Origin: an uncultured Verrucomicrobiota bacterium
GTDB taxonomy: Bacteria; Verrucomicrobiota; Verrucomicrobiia; Limisphaerales; UBA9464
Direction of reading: 5' to 3'
DNA length: 40,933 nt
NCBI GenBank assembly: GCA_903835555.1
Contig: CAILNN010000387.1
Coordinates: 1 to 40,933 of the forward strand
Under the pieces are notes generated by a model. It worked only from the letters and a program-made list of their open reading frames with translations. It was not told where the DNA came from and made no database searches. Both the position numbers and the translations under genes were made by a program. Shown in pieces: positions 23,571-31,843 of this stretch. The first letter of the stretch is position 1. Every line of letters starts with the position of its first letter.

Positions 23571-24418
23571 GCAGATGTTTCGTTTTCTATTGGCTTTGCA
23601 TCTGGATGACCGCAGCGGGTGGAACTCTGGATATGTTGCCCGAACGCCAATCAGAGGGCGATCTAGAGGTGAGTGGACATTTTGCTGGGGGCCGAACCAA
23701 CGGGTTTGTTGCCCGGGAACAATTGTTCACCTTGCCCGTCGTGACGGTGACCAATCGTCACGATCCCGAGTTGCGGCGGTCCGTGGTCTACTTGGGGGTC
23801 GCTTTGGATGACGTTCTGGCCGCACTTCCTGGAACAGAGGCTTCCGACGCCATCCTGGCGGTTTGCCGGGATAAATATGCAGCCGTCTTTTCGTCTGAAT
23901 ACCGCCATCACCATCGTCCCATTCTGGTCCTCAAAATGGACGACAAAGACTATGGCGATTGGCCCAAGACACCGTCGGGTGCCCGAATGTCACCCTTTTA
24001 TGTCAGCTATGAACGATTTGAGGCCCGTCCGGAACAAACGGTTGCCGGAGTTGTTGAAGAATCCCTGATTCCTTTTTCTGTCGTTCACCTGAAATTCGTG
24101 CGGATGAATGAATCGCTTGATCGATTGCGAGTCAGCGGTACGCAGAGGAAGACCGTTCAGGGCGAAACCTTGGCCATTCAGCAATGTCTTCACTGTCATT
24201 ATTCAGGCGACATCGGCGGGCGATTCTCGGGCAAACCGTGGTTGGTTGTGGCGGCTTGGGCGAAGGCCGAACCACTGCTATTCCAGAAGTACATTCGCAA
24301 TCCCCGCCAGGTGGAACCGACATCCCGGATGCCTGGATTTCCCGATTTCGGCGACGAAGCCCTGAGCAGCCTTCAGGACTATTTCGCCGCGTACCTTCAA
24401 GCACAGGCTGGTAAATAG
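23567..24418 (+). CDS. Exported haem c protein with molybdopterin-oxidoreductase-like domain
   Basis: A 283-residue protein with two parts. Residues 1-18 are a signal peptide (FVFYWLCIWMTAAGG). Residues about 30-180 resemble the small sulfite-oxidase/molybdopterin-oxidoreductase domain seen in exported proteins (LEVSGHFAGG, VVYLGVALDDVLAAL, ILAVCRDKYAAVFSS, PFYVSYERF), without the Cys that binds molybdopterin in true sulfite oxidases being identifiable. A C-terminal cytochrome c domain has one CLHCH motif (207-211) and a likely distal ligand Met255 in TSRMPGFPD. It should act in the periplasm as an electron carrier. Its ATG overlaps the formamidase-like stop, tying it to that operon. Neither redox partner nor donor is evident. 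Confidence 0.75.
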   Translation: MSRCFVFYWLCIWMTAAGGTLDMLPERQSEGDLEVSGHFAGGRTNGFVAREQLFTLPVVTVTNRHDPELRRSVVYLGVALDDVLAALPGTEASDAILAVCRDKYAAVFSSEYRHHHRPILVLKMDDKDYGDWPKTPSGARMSPFYVSYERFEARPEQTVAGVVEESLIPFSVVHLKFVRMNESLDRLRVSGTQRKTVQGETLAIQQCLHCHYSGDIGGRFSGKPWLVVAAWAKAEPLLFQKYIRNPRQVEPTSRMPGFPDFGDEALSSLQDYFAAYLQAQAGK

Positions 24419-24445
24419 TCGGGCCAAAACAATAGCAACGATGCT

Positions 24446-25012
24446 ATGACCAAATGTCGGAGAACAGCTCTTTTCCTAGCCGCCCTGGTCTTGCCTATGG
24501 GATGGCCTTTGGCAACCCACTCTGAAGAGTCTCCCTCAAAACCCAGCACCGCGCATCAACGATTGGCGGCCTACGCAGGCCACTGGCGCTTTAGCCAAGA
24601 ATTTCAAGCGACTCCCTTTTCCCCAGCAGGAAACGGGACCAAGAAGTCGACTTCGGCCCTAACCCTGGGAGGGTTCTTCCTCGAAGAACGCGGTGAAGGA
24701 AAGGGACCCGATGGTGAGTACCAGTGGCTTTCCGTGACCGCCTTCGACCCTGATAAACAGCAATACCAGCAGTTCACCTTTGATAATCGCGGCTTTTCCA
24801 GCCGTCCGGACCATGGCGAGGTGACTCTCGGAACAGAGAAATCCGGTACTTGGACATGGACTTGGAACGAAGAAGCTCAAGGGAAGACTTACCACTGCCA
24901 AGCCATCGATTCATTTGCCCCCGATGGAAAAAGCTACCGGTATCAATGGCGCTATTCGGAGGATGGCAAAAACTGGAAACCATGGCTTAAAGGCGTGGCA
25001 ACCCGCCACTGA
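24446..25012 (+). CDS. Exported DUF1579-like protein
   Basis: A 188-residue protein with a signal peptide (about 1-26, ALFLAALVLPMGWPLATHS). The mature part, with LAAYAGHWRFSQEFQATPF, TSALTLGGFFLEERGEG, VTAFDPDKQQYQQFTFDNRG and SYRYQWRYSEDGKNWKP, is like DUF1579/lipocalin-type small beta-barrel proteins. No enzymatic motif is visible. It lies 27 bases after the haem c gene and is the last gene of the plus-strand run. A small-molecule binding role is possible, judging only from the fold. Confidence 0.65.
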   Translation: MTKCRRTALFLAALVLPMGWPLATHSEESPSKPSTAHQRLAAYAGHWRFSQEFQATPFSPAGNGTKKSTSALTLGGFFLEERGEGKGPDGEYQWLSVTAFDPDKQQYQQFTFDNRGFSSRPDHGEVTLGTEKSGTWTWTWNEEAQGKTYHCQAIDSFAPDGKSYRYQWRYSEDGKNWKPWLKGVATRH

Positions 25013-25123
25013 TAGCCCCATTCGAGGTAGTGCAGGCTTTCCATCCTGGCTTAATGCAGGTCGCGAGACTTGCCGGGCGGGACGAACACGCGGGCCATGC
25101 GATCCAACCTCCGTTATACTTAG

Positions 25124-25154
25124 CCTGACCGCGAAAAATGCGGGTGGGGTCAGG
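25124..25154. other. Hairpin in the convergent intergenic region
   Basis: Arms CCTGACC (25124-25130) and GGTCAGG (25148-25154) enclose a 17-base loop; a second small palindrome TCAGGA-G-TCCTGA (25150-25162) overlaps it. It sits between convergent genes and could stop transcripts from either side, but no T-run follows on either strand. Confidence 0.35.
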
Positions 25155-25225
25155 AGTCCTGAGGCTTCGGATGGACCATGCCAAAGTGCCAAGACGCCGA
25201 GAAGAATGCGGTTGCGAAAGAAAGG

Positions 25226-26902
25226 CTACGTTCCCCAAAGCAGCACCAACAACTGGGTCGATAAAATGCGGAGAATCATCGTCAGCGGATACACACTGGC
25301 GTAAGCACCGGTCGGCGCATCGGATTTGCTAATCCCGCACGCGAAAGCCAAAGCAGGGGGGTCTGTCATACTTCCGGCTAAAAGACCCGAAAGGGTCAGA
25401 AAATTGATACGGAAAAGTCGCCGGGCCAGGAAACCGGTCACCAACAAAGGAACCACGGTAATCACCGCAGAAGCACCCAGCCAGACCAAACCTTGGGTGC
25501 TCCAAACCGTCTGAAAAAACTGGCCACCGGCTTTGATGCCGACACAGGCGAGGAACAAGGTGATACCCAATTCGCGAAAGGCGAGGTTGGTATTGAGCGG
25601 CATGTGCCAGACCAACGGTCCCCAATGCCCCAAACGACCCAGCAAAATCGCGACAATCAGCGGACCTCCCGCCAGTCCCAGCCGAATGGCGGACGGTATG
25701 CCTGGAATGACCAGCGGGACTAGACCGACAAGGACTCCCAGAGCGATGCCCGCGAAAACGGGCACAAATTGTGTTTCACTCAATTCATGGACCGCATCGC
25801 CCAGTCGTTCAGCGGCCTTGTCCAGGGATGCCTCAGTTCCAACCACTTGAAGGACATCACCAAATCGCACCTGAAGTTCAGGCAAAGCCGTCCATTCCGC
25901 CTCATTCCGCGCCAGACGGGTGACGACCACCCCGATTTCAGGTTGTAGCCGCAGCTCCCCCAAGGTTCGGCCAAGGACATCACGGCGAGTCACTACGATA
26001 CGCCGGGATTGGATCGATCCATGAATGGAGAGCAGATCATGCCGTGCTGGCGGACCAACGACCCGCGAAAACTCTTCCAAGGCGTGTCGGGTACCGATCA
26101 CCAACAATTCCTCGTTTAGTTCAATTGGGGCTTGTTCATCGGCCAGCTCAACCTCATTGGCGCTCGCGCGTCTAATCCGGGAGACGGTGACGCCTAGTTC
26201 CTTCAATCCCGGAATACTCCCCAACGTCGATCCGATCAATCGAGGGTTGGCCACCCGCAACGTCTGACGCTGGAGATTCCCTCCGGCGGACGCCTGGGAA
26301 GCGCGAAAGACTTCGGTTTCCTGAGCGAGATTCACTCGGAGGACAGACTTGAGCAGCAGTAGCGAGCCAATAATACCCAATATCCCGCCCGGATAGGCAA
26401 CCGCATACGCTAATGCGGGCAGCGCTTCTCGGTCACCCAACGGTGGAGAAAGCGTATGGACGGTCTGCTGGGCCGCACCAAGCGAAGGGGTATTGGTGGT
26501 TGCACCCGCGAGCAATCCAACTGCTGCAGGCCAGTCCAATTGCAACATCACCGGAAGCAGCGCAGTCAAACCAACCCCCAAAAGAACCACGCCTACAGCC
26601 AGTCCATTCAGGCGTAAACCATCGCGGCGCAACGAGGCAAAGAACCCCGGCCCCAGTTGCAAGCCAATGGTGAAGACAAACAGAATCAGGCCAAACTCCC
26701 GGACAAAACCCAGCAGCTTTTCATCGAGGTGGAATCCCCAATGTCCAAAGAATAATCCGGCGAACAGAACCCCCGTGGTTCCCAACTTGAGCCCACGCCA
26801 GCGCCAATGGCCGATGACCAAGCCGCTGGCAATAACCACCGCCAAGAGCAAAATGGCATAGGCGGACGGTTCGGAAGAAGCCAGTTTTTGGAAGATCGAC
26901 AT
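25226..26902 (-). CDS. AspT/YidE-YbjL-type putative transporter
   Basis: A 558-residue membrane protein of the aspartate:alanine exchanger family. The N-terminal half has about five helices with GVLFAGLFFGHWG, FVFTIGLQLGPGFFASLRRD and the conserved LLAGATTNTPSLGAAQ. A central cytosolic part holds two TrkA_C-like regulatory domains (about 205-365, including RVANPRLIGSTLGSIPGLKE and VVTRRDVLGRTLGELRLQPE). A second membrane half repeats the pattern with LAFRELGITLFLACVGIKAG and LSGLLAGSMTDPPALAFA. E. coli YidE and YbjL have this same architecture and no known substrate; AspT exchanges aspartate for alanine. The gene stands alone on the minus strand, convergent with the catabolic locus. Confidence 0.93.
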   Translation of the reverse strand: MSIFQKLASSEPSAYAILLLAVVIASGLVIGHWRWRGLKLGTTGVLFAGLFFGHWGFHLDEKLLGFVREFGLILFVFTIGLQLGPGFFASLRRDGLRLNGLAVGVVLLGVGLTALLPVMLQLDWPAAVGLLAGATTNTPSLGAAQQTVHTLSPPLGDREALPALAYAVAYPGGILGIIGSLLLLKSVLRVNLAQETEVFRASQASAGGNLQRQTLRVANPRLIGSTLGSIPGLKELGVTVSRIRRASANEVELADEQAPIELNEELLVIGTRHALEEFSRVVGPPARHDLLSIHGSIQSRRIVVTRRDVLGRTLGELRLQPEIGVVVTRLARNEAEWTALPELQVRFGDVLQVVGTEASLDKAAERLGDAVHELSETQFVPVFAGIALGVLVGLVPLVIPGIPSAIRLGLAGGPLIVAILLGRLGHWGPLVWHMPLNTNLAFRELGITLFLACVGIKAGGQFFQTVWSTQGLVWLGASAVITVVPLLVTGFLARRLFRINFLTLSGLLAGSMTDPPALAFACGISKSDAPTGAYASVYPLTMILRILSTQLLVLLWGT

Positions 26903-26980
26903 CGCGAAGAGACTGGTGGGTTAACCAGCCATTCCATTGCATGGGAATAGTCGTCTTGCGTCGATATTTTTCCGAAGTAG

Positions 26981-26999
26981 AAGCGGCGTCTCGCCGCTT
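26981..26999. repeat. Perfect hairpin AAGCGGCG-TCT-CGCCGCTT
   Basis: Two perfect 8-base arms with a 3-base loop lie upstream of the AspT-like gene (minus strand). The context GTAGAAGCGGCG...CGCCGCTTTCC resembles dispersed palindromes rather than a terminator, because no T-run of useful length follows. It is grouped with the repeats near 27050. Confidence 0.55.
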
Positions 27000-27039
27000 T
27001 CCTCGTTGCGGCCACAGGCCAAGGCACTTCCCGAGTCAT

Positions 27040-27110
27040 GGAGCCCGCGGATTTCTACCAAGTCTTGGACTGCGCCAAGCCTCCGGCTCTAGACCGCTCG
27101 CGCAACAAAA
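27040..27110 (-). repeat. Diverged REP-like element
   Basis: Read on the minus strand, this region gives GGAGGCTTGGCGCAGTCC followed by AAGACTTGGTAGAAATCC. The GCAGTCCAAGAC part matches the element at 440-482, and the GCGCCAAG-CCTC-CGGCTC part on the plus strand resembles the GCGCCAG palindrome of copies A-C. It overlaps the end of the methyltransferase gene slightly. Confidence 0.45.
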
Positions 27111-27778
27111 ATGCGCCCAAACGGAATCCTGCCGGACGAATCAATAGACCGGCATCGGGCCGTCGACGTGTCCTTACTCCCGTCCGCTCGAAGCTCAAGG
27201 ATTCTTTCCAAGCGAAACCCATGATCATGCTGTAACAGTCTCGCCATCTGCTCAGGGGCATGCTTGAAAGTCGGTACTGAAATCTTCCCGCATTTGATGG
27301 GAAGTCGCGTTTCTTCATACCGATGTTCCGCAGCCACATCGCTGAGGATAAAGAGGCCACCTGGGTTCAATGAAGATCGTGCGCGCGAAACCAAGCGGGA
27401 AACATCCTGGCAATGACTCGCCGCCCGAAGCGATACCACGGCGTCAAACGGCTCTGGATCGATCGGCTTCCCCAGCATATCCCCTTCAACAAAGCGGCAG
27501 AGCTCCATCTTGCGACGCCTGGCCATTTCGACCATTCGACAACTGGCATCGATTCCTACAAACCGACTAATCCTTCCCATCCATGTCGCGGCAAATGCAC
27601 CGGTTCCGCAGCCCAAATCGAGGATGGATGGCCGCTCAAATGCCTTCGATAGCGTATTCAGGACAATCGGAAATTCCCGACGACGCCACAGGGATTGCCA
27701 TGGCCACCGATCATAATTCCCGGCAGCGGCGTCGTAAGCCCGCTGCACTCCGGATATTAGGGCGGAAGATGCGGTCAT
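27089..27778 (-). CDS. Class I SAM-dependent methyltransferase
   Basis: A 229-residue protein with a standard Rossmann methyltransferase core. Motif I is ILDLGCGTGAFAATW (about 52-66), followed by VGIDASCRMVEMARRR (acidic residue after strand 2), then FDAVVSLRAASHCQDV and LNPGGLFILSDVA. The N-terminal AYDAAAGNYDRWPWQSLWRR resembles ubiquinone/menaquinone-type and other small-molecule methyltransferases. The substrate cannot be told. Its ATG overlaps the stop of the membrane-anchored dUTPase-fold gene (ATGA), so the two are one transcript and may act together. The 3' end runs into a repeat-rich stretch. Confidence 0.85.
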   Translation of the reverse strand: MTASSALISGVQRAYDAAAGNYDRWPWQSLWRRREFPIVLNTLSKAFERPSILDLGCGTGAFAATWMGRISRFVGIDASCRMVEMARRRKMELCRFVEGDMLGKPIDPEPFDAVVSLRAASHCQDVSRLVSRARSSLNPGGLFILSDVAAEHRYEETRLPIKCGKISVPTFKHAPEQMARLLQHDHGFRLERILELRADGSKDTSTARCRSIDSSGRIPFGRIFVARAV

Positions 27779-28752
27779 GGAGATTTCGGTTGAAGCGGCT
27801 GCGCGTTGGTGGGTGAAACAGCGGTAGGGGTCGACGAGGGCAGTCTCCGCAGCAGAGTTTCATCAATGATCTGCTGAATCGCGGGTGCGATGGCTTTGTT
27901 GATCTGTTCCTCAACCTGTTTTCGGAGGACCTCCTCTCGCCGGGGTCGTATGGAGTCAATATATTCGTTGAGACCCTTCCACGTGATTGTCGCGACCACG
28001 GTAACAACGACTAAGATGACCCCGTATGGCCAGAATGCCTTCTTGATCGCTCCAACGAGATTGCTTCGAATTTCATTGCCTTCCCGTGCGACAAAATCTT
28101 TTAAACTGGCGTCCAGAGATGCCTTAAGCCGATCGGTCTCATCCTTGAGCTTTTTGCGGTTTTCCGCTGCGTCGCGTTCAAAGGCCTCCAATTCTTCCGC
28201 AACCCGAGCCGCCTGTTCGTTGACCTGGAGGAACGAGGACGCAGCGGTCAGGGCTATTTCTCGAAGCTGACCATCGTATTTAGCGAGTTCGATGCTGCTA
28301 CGGTAAGGTCGATCAACAGAGCTTCCCAGCCGGACAAAGACCAACCTAGCGACGGTGGTGCTGCGATTGATCGGAACGACCTGATTGCCGAAATTGACGA
28401 AGAGGCAGGCCAGGAACCCGTGGTAGCCGGGATCCACCATACTCATATTGACCAACATGATTCCCTTTTTCGAGAGTTCATTGGTCTGCCACCAAAATGC
28501 ACAAATATCGTCCGGCAGACAAACTTTGTGGTTTGTCCGAATCCAGAACACCTTGCCCGGCTCGGCGATGAATTCCGTGCTTCCAACCGATTCTAAATCC
28601 CAATCCAGCGGCGGAGCATGGCTGCCTGCCGGGAAAATCTTTCCAGACTTGAACTTGTAGGAACAGCCAACGGCATCGTCCGGCACCCCGTTCTCAACGA
28701 GTTCACCTTTTTCAAGGTGCTCGCGAATCTCACGGTCGGTTAATAGGTTCAT
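27775..28752 (-). CDS. Membrane-anchored dCTP deaminase/dUTPase-fold protein, probably non-catalytic
   Basis: A 325-residue protein. Residues 1-145 follow the dCTP deaminase/dUTPase fold: LLTDREIREHLEKGEL is the usual deaminase start, and GIMLVNMSMVDPGYHGFLA (97-115) is the trimer motif. Aligned by eye to E. coli dCTP deaminase, the catalytic Ser111, Arg115 and Glu138 fall on Asn91, Lys95 and Leu117, so normal deaminase chemistry seems lost. Residues about 156-215 form a charged coiled coil (EELEAFERDAAENRKKLKDE). One transmembrane helix (231-249, WPYGVILVVVTVVATITW) follows, then a helical and Pro-rich tail (250-325). The head should be cytosolic and trimeric. The overlapping downstream methyltransferase suggests a joint role. 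This combination is not one I know. Confidence 0.7.
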   Translation of the reverse strand: MNLLTDREIREHLEKGELVENGVPDDAVGCSYKFKSGKIFPAGSHAPPLDWDLESVGSTEFIAEPGKVFWIRTNHKVCLPDDICAFWWQTNELSKKGIMLVNMSMVDPGYHGFLACLFVNFGNQVVPINRSTTVARLVFVRLGSSVDRPYRSSIELAKYDGQLREIALTAASSFLQVNEQAARVAEELEAFERDAAENRKKLKDETDRLKASLDASLKDFVAREGNEIRSNLVGAIKKAFWPYGVILVVVTVVATITWKGLNEYIDSIRPRREEVLRKQVEEQINKAIAPAIQQIIDETLLRRLPSSTPTAVSPTNAQPLQPKSP

Positions 28753-28837
28753 CGCTGTTGACCCTGGATGGAGACGTTAGCGGCCCCAACTTCTTAGGGC
28801 AAGGGTGTGAACATAGTCCACGACTGCCCCTTCTCAT

Positions 28838-28873
28838 CAAAAAAGAAAAGGCGGCCCGTTGAGGCCGCCTTTT
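28838..28873 (-). terminator. Intrinsic terminator after the MFS gene
   Basis: Arms GGCGGCC (28850-28856) and GGCCGCC (28863-28869) with loop CGTTGA are followed on the minus strand by TTTTCTTTTTTGA. It lies about 30 bases past the stop of the MFS gene at 28902. On the plus strand the stem is followed by TTTT, so it may work in both directions. Confidence 0.85.
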
Positions 28874-28901
28874 ACCAACCATTCCTGCGCCCTGAATCGC
28901 G

Positions 28902-30521
28902 TCAGGCCGTCGCTTTCTGCTGCTCCAGATGCACTACTTTGTAGCCACCAATCGATTTGAAATAGAGGAATAGCAGGAGGTAGATAACTGCCATGGTTGC
29001 CGGGATGAAGGAGTCGACCTTCAGCGTCTGGCGATTCCCTTCGATATCCGCCTCAACCACCGCTTTTTGCTCAGGCGTCGGGGTCACCGCTGCCTTCGCG
29101 TCGGTCAGCTTCTTACCGTCAATTCCCGAGACCTCCGAGAATACCAGCCACTGGCTGGGTGTAGCCGCCTTGTGGGTGGCGTAAATGGCCGGATTGGCTT
29201 TCTCCAAAACTTCGCCCGAAAACCGGTCTTTTGCATAGCCAAGTCCTGGAGAACCAATCAAGCCAGCCGACATCATGCCCAACCCTCCCATGATGGAGAT
29301 GGCAACCGCACCGCAACGAGGGAATCGGTCAGAGGCGACCGCTAACATGGTGGGCCAGAAGAAGGTCTTGCCAGCCGCATAAACCGTCAGGGCTATGATG
29401 GCACCCGTGAAGCTAGTAACCCCGCTAACGAGATTCAGGCCAATACAGGCCAAAATGGCGCAGACGAACAACAACGTCACGGGCTTCAACCCCAACTTGT
29501 GTTCGATAAAGTGTCCGCTGAACCGGAGCAGAAACATCAGCGCCGAGGTATAGATGAACAGCTTGGTACCATCACCGGGCTTCAGGATGGTATCCTCAAT
29601 ATTCTGAATCCAACCGTCCGTGCCCAACTCCACCGCACCAACCAACGCGTGCGTCGCAAATAGGACAAACAAGAGCGGTGCGCCCAAGGACCACCGGCTT
29701 GTTCCCGAAAACCAGAGGAACATTCCCGCACCGACTGCAATGGAGATGTACTTCCAAGTGTCTCCTTTGAACACACTCTCATTGCCGGTCAAGCCGGCCA
29801 GAAGATCGCCCAGGCTATCCTTGAAGAACAAGAACAGGAGCAAACCGATCAACGCCGAACCCAGGATGCCGACATCCTTGAGCATTTCTCCCAAACCCAA
29901 ACCCTGCTTGGATGCTTCCGATTTCGGGAAGGTTTGTCCCAAGAACAGAATGCCGTAAAAAGCAGCCGGAATCAGGAAGCAACCCAACTGAATTTTCCAG
30001 CTAAGTCCACCCAGCCCTTGGTGAATGAAACCGCCCAAAACGAGCCCCGCGGGCCAGGAAGCATGTAGGATATTCAAATAATGGACCCGCGCGTGCGGAA
30101 ATAACGTCGCAACCAAGGGGTTCGCTACTGCTTCAAGAGTGCCGTTTGCCACTGCAAACAGAAATGTGCCCGCCCAGAGATAATTGAAAGCCATGCTCGT
30201 CGACATCCCATCGACGGCCCCAAAGGCAACCAGCGCCGAAATCACATGCAAGCAAAAGGCGGCCGCCACCAGCTTTCCATATCCCACCTTATCCGCGATG
30301 ACCCCTCCGAAAATGATGCCGAAGCAAAAACCGGTAAAGCCCGCCCCGTTAATCAACCCAACTTGCAAGTTGGTAAAATTGAACGCCTTAACCCAGTCGC
30401 CGAAGATGCCACCTCGAATGGCAGCTCCGACGCCAGCGGCGAGGATGGCGAAGAATCCGGCCCATAGGAGCCTTTTCGCGTTGGGCGCTATGCCCTGCAT
30501 GTCTTTAGAATCGTTGCTCAT
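28902..30521 (-). CDS. MFS transporter associated with a Gfo/Idh/MocA dehydrogenase
   Basis: A 539-residue carrier with 12 predicted helices. The first half has LQVGLINGAGFTGFCFGIIF and ADKVGYGKLV (the helix 2-3 loop), NGTLEAVANPLVATLFPHAR, and YLNILHASWPAGLVLGGFIH, a pattern seen in the FHS-like and related sugar carriers of Verrucomicrobiota and Planctomycetota. The second half has FSGHFIEHKLGLKP and ALTVYAAGKTFFWPTMLAVA. A hydrophilic insert of about 75 residues precedes the last helix (DGKKLTDAKAAVTPTPEQKA). The oxidoreductase at 30624 lies upstream on the same strand, 102 bases away. A sugar or sugar derivative is the likely cargo. A clear terminator follows. Confidence 0.87.
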   Translation of the reverse strand: MSNDSKDMQGIAPNAKRLLWAGFFAILAAGVGAAIRGGIFGDWVKAFNFTNLQVGLINGAGFTGFCFGIIFGGVIADKVGYGKLVAAAFCLHVISALVAFGAVDGMSTSMAFNYLWAGTFLFAVANGTLEAVANPLVATLFPHARVHYLNILHASWPAGLVLGGFIHQGLGGLSWKIQLGCFLIPAAFYGILFLGQTFPKSEASKQGLGLGEMLKDVGILGSALIGLLLFLFFKDSLGDLLAGLTGNESVFKGDTWKYISIAVGAGMFLWFSGTSRWSLGAPLLFVLFATHALVGAVELGTDGWIQNIEDTILKPGDGTKLFIYTSALMFLLRFSGHFIEHKLGLKPVTLLFVCAILACIGLNLVSGVTSFTGAIIALTVYAAGKTFFWPTMLAVASDRFPRCGAVAISIMGGLGMMSAGLIGSPGLGYAKDRFSGEVLEKANPAIYATHKAATPSQWLVFSEVSGIDGKKLTDAKAAVTPTPEQKAVVEADIEGNRQTLKVDSFIPATMAVIYLLLFLYFKSIGGYKVVHLEQQKATA

Positions 30522-30623
30522 AGTGTAAATGAGAGGTGCATTGCTGATCGACGGGGAACCATGGAACCCGGGAGGTATAGCCGGTCCCGGGAGGAATTGT
30601 CTACAACTGCGTTTTCCGGATCA

Positions 30624-31736
30624 TCAAACTCCTCGAAAATCTGGTATCACCAGCTTCTCCCCGCCCCGTAACGCCGATTCATGGGCGAGAATTCCAACCA
30701 AGGTCCAGTTCACGGATTGATAGACATCCGGGAACGAACGGCGTCCTACGGCGATGCTGCTCAGGAATTCGTGCGCCAAATGGGGGTGACTTCCGCCATG
30801 TCCACTTCCCTGGAGAAACGACAGGTGTGCATTCTCCGTCATGTCATAGACCCCCTTGGTCGTGAACGGACGAATCCCTTCGGGCAAAAGATGGGCGTAA
30901 TCGGGGATTTTCACCTTTTGTACCTCTTCTCCACCCAGATGGAGCACTGGGTCCTCGTGTTCCGTCAATTGCCATTCAAACGACGTCTTTGATCCATAGC
31001 AGTCGAAGCTTTCCTGATACTGCCGCGCCGCATCAAACAAGTACCGGGTGACTTCCCCAGCCACGTCTTGATTGCGCACTTTAAAATGTGCGGTCTCAAA
31101 TGAAAACGGCGAGCCGTATTTGGCAATCAGCGGTTCCGCAATCCGTCCCGACCCGAGGCAGGAAACAAATTCCGCTTCCCCGCTCACAATCGCCAGGCAG
31201 GGACTGACGCAATGGGTCGCGTAATGCATGGGTGGAAGGCCCTCCCAATATCCCGGCCATCCATACATGTTTTGCAGGTGGCTTCCCCGGACAAATTGAA
31301 TGCGCCCAAGCCGTCCTTGGTCCCGAAGCTCCCGAACATACAGGTACTCGCGGCTATAGATGACCGTCTCCATCATCATGTAGTTCTTGCCGCTCTCTTC
31401 CGCTGCTTTGACGATTTCCCTCGCCTCCGCCACCGATGTGCAGGCTGGGACCGTGCATGCCACATGTTTCCCGGCGCGAAGCGCCGCTATCGACTGCGGC
31501 GCATGCAGATGGATGGGCGAATTGATATGGACCGCATCCACGTTCGGGTCCGCCAATACCTCTTCAAACGTGGTGTACCGCTTTTCCACTCCGAAGGCAT
31601 TCCCGATCTTTTCTAGCTCTTTCGCATCCCGCCGACAAATGGCGTACATGTTCGCGAGCGGATGGCGTTGGTAGATGGGGATGAATTCGGCTCCGAATCC
31701 AAGCCCAATGATGGCGATATTGACAGGGCGGCTCAT
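30624..31736 (-). CDS. Gfo/Idh/MocA-family oxidoreductase
   Basis: A 370-residue NAD(P)-dependent dehydrogenase. The Rossmann start is NIAIIGLGFGAEFIPIYQRH, followed by CRRDAKELEKIGNAFG and DAVHINSPIHLHAPQSIAAL. The usual EKP motif is replaced by ACTVPACTSVAEA (about 93-105), a variant seen in a subgroup of the family. The C-terminal catalytic domain carries HYATHCVSPCLAIVSGE, where the His pair would contact substrate. Such enzymes oxidise sugars, inositols or sugar derivatives. With the MFS gene downstream it likely forms an uptake and oxidation unit. Substrate unknown. Confidence 0.9.
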   Translation of the reverse strand: MSRPVNIAIIGLGFGAEFIPIYQRHPLANMYAICRRDAKELEKIGNAFGVEKRYTTFEEVLADPNVDAVHINSPIHLHAPQSIAALRAGKHVACTVPACTSVAEAREIVKAAEESGKNYMMMETVIYSREYLYVRELRDQGRLGRIQFVRGSHLQNMYGWPGYWEGLPPMHYATHCVSPCLAIVSGEAEFVSCLGSGRIAEPLIAKYGSPFSFETAHFKVRNQDVAGEVTRYLFDAARQYQESFDCYGSKTSFEWQLTEHEDPVLHLGGEEVQKVKIPDYAHLLPEGIRPFTTKGVYDMTENAHLSFLQGSGHGGSHPHLAHEFLSSIAVGRRSFPDVYQSVNWTLVGILAHESALRGGEKLVIPDFRGV

Positions 31737-31843
31737 GGCGACAGCAGTGGTATTTCCATCGACTTTGAAGCGTTCGTCCGCTCAAGCCAAGGGAATCCCT
31801 GAGTGAAACCAAGCCCCCTCCCCGTGCGCAACGGCAAACTGCT

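Noticed and set aside
30567..30594. Direct repeat CCCGGGAGG twice, 19 bases apart, upstream of the MFS gene
   Set aside because: Too short and GC-rich to separate from chance; the second copy also looks like a ribosome site without a start codon behind it.
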